Source of the DNA: CAYZIC01 sp964478335
GTDB taxonomy: Bacteria; Verrucomicrobiota; Kiritimatiellia; RFP12; DVOR01
Reading direction: 5' to 3'
Assembly: GCA_964478335.1 (NCBI GenBank)
Contig: CAYZIC010000073.1
Location: 1-10,940, forward strand
Length of the DNA: 10,940 nt
Shown here: piece after piece, positions 7,201 through 10,940 of the stretch
Layout: the number at the start of each line of letters is the position of its first letter
Position numbering within the stretch: the stretch's first letter is position 1
Program-made: the position numbers and the translations under genes
The notes under the pieces: model-generated
The model's database searches: none
What the model was told of the DNA's origin: nothing
What the model saw: only the letters and a program-made list of their open reading frames with translations

Positions 7201-10200
7201 CGTGTCGAGGCGTTTTAAGAATCAAGGCCAAGGCGTCACGACCACAGTCATCCAAGAGCCAGGTAGCTCGATTGTCGTTTCGGGATCGGATACGAACCCA
7301 AATGAAGGTGCCGCCGTTTTGATGGGCCATTGGCGGTCGAGCAATGCCCGCCACACCTTGACCCAAGCCACCTTTGACGCGCTCAACGGCACCTATCGCC
7401 TCGGCTGGGATTCTTCGGCCGCATTGATCCTCAAGCAAGGTGCCACCCTCTCGGCCTCTGGCATCATTGCCGGTTATGGCAAAGCCAACCCCGCCACCGT
7501 CAGCGTGACCGATAGCACGCTCAAGGTTGGCGCGAAGGGTATGCGCTTTGACAATGCAAACCAAACCCTCACGCTCAGCAATGGTACCCTCGTGGCTACC
7601 GCCAATACGCTCGTGAGTTTGCCCAAGGTCGACCTGCTTGGCGATGCTCGTGTCGTCGCACAAAACCAAGCAAACCTACTCATGGATGCGACATTTACCA
7701 TTCAAAACCCTACCGCCGAGCAACAGCCCCACCTCTATTTTGGGCAGCCCGACCAAACGGGACGCATCGCGGTCATCCCCAGCACAGTCTCAGGCCTCCT
7801 TGCAGAGAGCGGCGTGACCATTGAGGAGGGTACGACCTTAGAGATGGGGGCAGACTTTATCCCATCTACTGCAACAGGTGCCAATGAGAGCAACTACAAG
7901 ACCATCGACGTTACGCCATCTGACGCACGGATTGGGTTGTCGCAGCTCCACCTCGCCCGCAACCCAGGTACCGAGATCTTACCGAATAACCACGTCATGG
8001 AGCTTGCCGGTACAATCATAGTCCCCGAGAGCGAAGCCGGGGATTATACCTTTGCCGGTACATGGGATGATAAGATTGCTCTGTGGATTGACGATACCCT
8101 TGTCTTTGAATCGCCCGCCTGGAATACGATTGGCCGTGGTACCCGATCGCTCACTGCTGGCACCCATGACTTTAAGGTGCGCGTCTTACAAGTCGGTGGT
8201 GGCCTCGGCCCCGCTCAAGCAGACTGGCAAGCTGCCGCCATGTCCCTTGGCTATGCCAAAGGCTCCATCACCCAAACCACTCCCGCCTCCTACATCAAGT
8301 TTGACACTGTGCAAGCTGGCCCTCTCTTGATTCGCTCTGCCTTGCCAGAGACCATCCAAGGACGCTATACCGTTAAGGGCACCTTGGCTATGGGGGCGCT
8401 GCGTCCTCACCTGGCAGCGATTGGCCCAAGCTCCACACTCGCATTCTCCGCCGAATCGCTCGATGCGCCACTTGAACTGTCGTTGGACACGCCCCCCGCA
8501 CCAACCGCACGCTACCTGCTCAATGGACAACCCGTCGCCATGCGCTATGATGCGACACGCCAGATGCTGGTCTTGGGTGGGTACACGCCCCCTTATACCG
8601 CAGCTGTTACCCAGTCGACCGATTGGAATAGCCTCGCTTGGCGCGATGCCACAGGCCTTACGGTCAGCAGCAAACACATCCTCGCAGCGGGTGGCACCCT
8701 CGCCCTCTCTCATGACCTCTCCGGCGACGCCATCACCTTGACCTTGCCCACCCCCGCCGTAATACTCGCAGACGCATTGACGATTACAGGCACCGCCCAA
8801 TCCTTTACCGTGACCGCACCGCAGGGTGGGGGAATAACCGCTACCGCCTTTGACTACACCGACTACTCAGGCGCACTCACCATCGATCACACCATAGGTG
8901 ATACGCCAATCACGATTGGCGCAGGCGTGACTGGTTTCACCGTGACCCAAATAGACGCACAGCCCACACTGACCCTGACACCGCGCACCACTCCTTTGGC
9001 CTACCACACCGCCGTTACCGAGACCGTTGCCCGCAGCGGCCGCGCAACCCTTGCTACAGTGACAGGCGATGCTGACTTTGACGTGATGCTTACCCTGCAA
9101 GGCGATGCCACCGCCACGCTGCGTGATGTTAAGGCCACGCTCATAGATGGCCACTTGGTCGCAACCTTTACCCCCCTTACCGACACCCTGACCTATACGC
9201 CACAGGTAGACCGCCCAACCCTCACATGGGATGCCAAACCCGCCAATCGCCCCTTCAGCGACGGCGTGCAGATGCAACCCTTTACTACTGGCAAAAGCGT
9301 TCGCTTCGCCGCGGGATCCGCCACAACCGTGACGCTGACCGAATCCCTCACCGCAGGCACCGTGACCTTTGAGACTGGCTACACCCTCACCGCAGACCCC
9401 TCCGCCAGCCTAACCGCCACCCAGATCAACTGGGCGGCCGATACCAAGCTGAGCTGTTCTCAGCCATCCCTCAACGCCCTCTGCGCTCAAGTGATTCCCG
9501 GTCAAACCCAAACCTTCTCCTGGATCACCGCCCCCCAAAGCGGCACCCCGATCCTAACGCCACTCCCCGCCGCCCCCGCCGACTTTACCGCCGCCTGGAC
9601 CACATCCGCCACCGCCATTAGCCTCACCATTACCAACACCAAGACGCCCACCACAAACACCCTCGCTTGGAATGTCACCCCCATACAGCCACCATTTGAT
9701 TGGATGCCAATCATGAGTATGGGCGAATGGTCGACAACCGCCACCTCGTGGCGCAATGCTGCAGGGCAAACCGTAGCCTTTACCCAAGGCGATCGAGTCT
9801 CCTTTCCTAAGATAGAGAGCGCATTGGGCGATGTGGTCACGACGGTGACGATTCGCAGTCAGGTGACCGCCACAAGCCTCACGACCGAGTCGCAAGCTTT
9901 TCGTGTCGAACTCGCCGCTGCGACTGGGGTGCGGTTGACCGTGACCGAATCGATGACCCTCGCCTCAAAAGGTGTCTTATTCTCCACGCCACTGACCATC
10001 TCAGGACACTTGCAAATTGCCACGACCCACAGTGGGATGATCTTTAATCCCACCGCAGGCAATGACCAGACCCTCAGCGGCACCCTCTCAGGTATCGGTA
10101 CCCTCACCAAACAAGGCGAAGGCAAGTGGATTTGGCAGGGCCTCACCCAGCACCCCCAGACCACGACCACCCCAGCCATTCACTTTGAGACTGGCACCCT

Positions 10201-10831
10201 CGATGTGCAAGGCGCCTCCCAGTTACCTCATACCATTGTCGCCATGAGCAACCAAACGACTCTGCGCTTGACGGCACCGCTGACCCTCAAGACCCTCACC
10301 GTGCCCACAGGCACACTGACCTTGGCCCTTGATTTGCCTTGGACGACAATCACCAAAGACACCCCCATCCTCACCACGACGACAGCCTTGCCCCGAGCAG
10401 TCATCACCTGTAACCCCACCTTACCAGCAGGCTACACCCTCGAATGGACCAATACAGCCCTTGTTGTCAAACCGCCCAAAGTTGACTCAACCTTCCCCGA
10501 ATGGATCCCCACAGCGGTTCAGACCCCCGCGCTCAAGGCTGCCTTTGATGGCTGGGTCGAGCAGTATCACGTCACCGACACCACGGCAGATTACAGCCAG
10601 CAGTTCCTCCTGGGCATTGCACCCGATGCCCAGCCCGACTTGACGATTACCCAAGCCACCTTTACCGAAGGCACCGCCACCGTGACCTTTGCCCAAGACA
10701 AGACCCAGTTCAACGGCACGATCACCCTCATCTACACCAACGACCTCAAAACCTGGACCGCCCCCACCGGACGCTTCGTCAAAGCAATCCTCACCTGGCC
10801 CAAAGAGGCTACGCCTCCGAGTGGACGGTGA
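4232..10831 (+). CDS. Secreted endonuclease/exonuclease/phosphatase-domain protein with autotransporter-type beta repeats and a PA14-like domain
   Basis: This encodes 2199 residues with a signal peptide (cut likely at LRA|AE, about residue 33). Residues about 38-315 form an EEP/DNase I-like metal-dependent phosphoesterase domain: TFNN, MQEQ (E89), CHRICTW, THLDH (H191), GDMND (D223, N225), PIDHIY (D271, H272) and SDH (D302, H303), so the active site looks intact. Its substrate (nucleic acid, phospholipid or sugar phosphate) cannot be told. Then come beta-helix-like modules. Autotransporter-associated strand repeats are clearest at about 450-494 and 1948-2003. Modules opening with a W...W pattern occur near 318, 788, 1454, 1662 and 1809. 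A PA14-like domain (about 1255-1360; DDKIALWIDDTLVFE) may bind carbohydrate. No C-terminal membrane barrel is visible. No Shine-Dalgarno site is evident; GTG 4229 or ATG 4238 are alternative starts. The last residues (EATPPSGR) are encoded by repeat DNA. Confidence 0.88.
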   Translation: MTMSIISKLSLRPCSLVGMATVLSTLLVSPLRAAESTFKAMTFNNRYCKDRWSAGIFGGDSPNNWDRRIEHIDWMINREEDPDLIGMQEQWSMQRVDLRKRMSRYQIIGAYRKGGRSGTEDGDDESCPVVLKKDRFEQLDGGTFWLYHGAPTVGPSADPSTFYGSACHRICTWSRVKDKRNGNQFIFASTHLDHMGGEAPQRGADVIMSQLSRMPYPIVLVGDMNDRDFDKSCLVFRKSMTGTAQPGADGSRAQGCTYHAFNGGTAGDPIDHIYVTQGMFKITNCKVHTKTYTSNAARWPSDHYAVMATLTLKDPAIKYAFKGSGSHNWNDAPWQYDQMVNHSFDSGHDTTIAPSADTTLKVTSPLSARTLTLGASGKTLTLSGDPSNSLVATKLGIAGNAVINLGVPFGYTVEGAATWVQDIDIPYGTTLRWGGNYDQRMTGWLSGYESSVFAKAGNGLLTFGGDSYNKIAGNLFNFTGKTIVEGGTLRLAANDSGGKGAFSKTQVTINAGATLELTTVDATGWGIYTKPILVAGGTLRYTTRDTLSRGLTFSSGTTGNVVLAGADSGRGLDLHGSTIRASANTTGRISSPTDIGMMVRNGGTLRADQGALLSVDVPIMASTTEESQALTIAGDGWVAVNRRSPVAGPITVSGGLCGTSELTTETVVTVKSGGRLAGGATGEGMLTLRRVKFERGAKVVARVSQDGRSCGQIYISTDATGPGEPIAIAVDGANRLAKSVAVPLIKVPTASGLVFEATKESGVKLTSKAVDEWYTQWSISPLVWDASCTIQGVQNWLTAPWSVEATDAPTAANWLGTIPQATISARGNATLAVDTPLAFKTLTIATETGLTITNPNGHDVAIETIDCRLDSGTTRLNYHTGNSTILAGRETILSAGGTGQLNVTEGKALVFEEILWDETKLATADGSLIYRSTATTPTPLTEMPFATRQKNVHVKLERPLTKTGDLIFGRTNSTAPLESTFTIGASQAVSVSRRFKNQGQGVTTTVIQEPGSSIVVSGSDTNPNEGAAVLMGHWRSSNARHTLTQATFDALNGTYRLGWDSSAALILKQGATLSASGIIAGYGKANPATVSVTDSTLKVGAKGMRFDNANQTLTLSNGTLVATANTLVSLPKVDLLGDARVVAQNQANLLMDATFTIQNPTAEQQPHLYFGQPDQTGRIAVIPSTVSGLLAESGVTIEEGTTLEMGADFIPSTATGANESNYKTIDVTPSDARIGLSQLHLARNPGTEILPNNHVMELAGTIIVPESEAGDYTFAGTWDDKIALWIDDTLVFESPAWNTIGRGTRSLTAGTHDFKVRVLQVGGGLGPAQADWQAAAMSLGYAKGSITQTTPASYIKFDTVQAGPLLIRSALPETIQGRYTVKGTLAMGALRPHLAAIGPSSTLAFSAESLDAPLELSLDTPPAPTARYLLNGQPVAMRYDATRQMLVLGGYTPPYTAAVTQSTDWNSLAWRDATGLTVSSKHILAAGGTLALSHDLSGDAITLTLPTPAVILADALTITGTAQSFTVTAPQGGGITATAFDYTDYSGALTIDHTIGDTPITIGAGVTGFTVTQIDAQPTLTLTPRTTPLAYHTAVTETVARSGRATLATVTGDADFDVMLTLQGDATATLRDVKATLIDGHLVATFTPLTDTLTYTPQVDRPTLTWDAKPANRPFSDGVQMQPFTTGKSVRFAAGSATTVTLTESLTAGTVTFETGYTLTADPSASLTATQINWAADTKLSCSQPSLNALCAQVIPGQTQTFSWITAPQSGTPILTPLPAAPADFTAAWTTSATAISLTITNTKTPTTNTLAWNVTPIQPPFDWMPIMSMGEWSTTATSWRNAAGQTVAFTQGDRVSFPKIESALGDVVTTVTIRSQVTATSLTTESQAFRVELAAATGVRLTVTESMTLASKGVLFSTPLTISGHLQIATTHSGMIFNPTAGNDQTLSGTLSGIGTLTKQGEGKWIWQGLTQHPQTTTTPAIHFETGTLDVQGASQLPHTIVAMSNQTTLRLTAPLTLKTLTVPTGTLTLALDLPWTTITKDTPILTTTTALPRAVITCNPTLPAGYTLEWTNTALVVKPPKVDSTFPEWIPTAVQTPALKAAFDGWVEQYHVTDTTADYSQQFLLGIAPDAQPDLTITQATFTEGTATVTFAQDKTQFNGTITLIYTNDLKTWTAPTGRFVKAILTWPKEATPPSGR
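10805..10817 (-). repeat. Mini-hairpin GAGGC-GTA-GCCTC in the last codons of the right gene
   Basis: Read on the minus strand this is a 5-bp stem with a GTA loop closed by C:G. It lies in the codons for E-A-T-P-P, eight residues from the stop, immediately before the heptamer array. The short stem alone could be chance; the matching loop and its position at a gene end support membership in the family. Confidence 0.5.
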
Positions 10832-10875
10832 AACAGTGGACGGTGGACGGTGGACGGTGGACAGTGGACAGTGGC
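10821..10875 (+). repeat. Heptamer tandem array GTGGACR
   Basis: The first copy (10821-10827) and a degenerate 8-nt unit are followed by five contiguous copies at 10836-10870 (three GTGGACG, two GTGGACA) and a partial GTGGC. The array begins inside the coding sequence: the final codons S-G-R-stop are read from the first heptamer and the start of the next unit. It resembles short tandemly repeated heptamers known from various bacteria. Confidence 0.85.
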
Positions 10876-10880
10876 AGAGT

Positions 10881-10899
10881 GTGAGACGGCGAGTCTCAC
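10881..10899 (+). repeat. 7-bp hairpin GTGAGAC-GGCGA-GTCTCAC
   Basis: This is a perfect 7-bp stem with a 5-nt loop that, like the mini-hairpins, starts with G, ends with A and is closed by C:G. It lies 50 bp after the stop of the right gene. There is no T-run, so it is not a standard terminator, though it may protect the 3' end of the mRNA. Confidence 0.6.
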
Positions 10900-10902
10900 C
10901 CA

Positions 10903-10940
10903 CCACTAGGACTAGGACTATCAACTAGCACTAGGAGGCG
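10903..10940. repeat. ACTAGG-like short repeats running off the window end
   Basis: Several ACTAGG/ACTAGC/ACTATC units occur in 6-7 nt steps and end in AGGAGGCG at the window edge. The arrangement parallels 301-340, where similar units run into the hairpin starting TAGGCGGC. Confidence 0.5.

Noticed and set aside
6755..7669. Minus-strand 304-residue open frame antisense to the large secreted protein
   Set aside because: It is fully contained in a well-supported gene with recognisable domains, has no family signature and no promoter or ribosome site that I can see.
8023..8042. CCCC/GGGG arms with a GCGAAGC core in the PA14-like domain
   Set aside because: Although GCGAAGC is a known stable mini-hairpin, the inner stem is only 2 bp, and the residues PESEAGDYTF fit the domain, so coding need explains it.

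Overview
The window carries two long, divergently transcribed genes for exported proteins, separated by about 380 bp that hold two opposed sigma70-type promoters. Outside the genes the sequence is dense with small palindromes and short tandem repeats. No tRNA, rRNA, insertion sequence, cas gene or recognisable CRISPR was found. The protein types (a giant secreted protein with autotransporter-associated beta-strand repeats, a PA14-like domain and no outer-membrane barrel, plus a large repetitive beta-rich lipoprotein) and one start without a clear Shine-Dalgarno site suggest a Gram-negative member of the PVC group, perhaps Verrucomicrobiota or Kiritimatiellota. That placement is inference from protein style only.

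Layout. 1-102: nothing recognisable. 103-340: mini-hairpins, five of them in a roughly 22-bp period array (129-245); the last overlaps the stop codon of the left gene. 338-3850 (minus): a 1170-residue repeat-rich lipoprotein of unknown function. 3851-4231: divergent promoters, a second three-hairpin cluster and a 3x8-bp GC-rich repeat. 4232-10831 (plus): a 2199-residue secreted protein with an N-terminal endonuclease/exonuclease/phosphatase (EEP) domain, followed by beta-strand repeat modules and a PA14-like domain. 10821-10940: a heptamer (GTGGACR) array that supplies the stop codon of the right gene, a 7-bp hairpin and ACTAGG-like repeats running off the window.

Both proteins probably act at or outside the cell envelope: the left as an anchored lipoprotein, the right as a secreted metal-dependent phosphoesterase on a long beta-rich stalk. 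The divergent arrangement may allow joint control, but the sequence does not prove a shared function.

The most striking signal is a family of small hairpins. The arm sequences differ from copy to copy, but the loop is nearly always GNA closed by a C:G pair, the type known to form unusually stable DNA mini-hairpins. Two copies that look unpaired become paired if tandem G.A mismatches are allowed. Members lie in arrays, within reading frames near the 3' ends of both genes, and across a stop codon. The arms change while complementarity and loop persist, which suggests a structure-preserving mobile or self-templating element.
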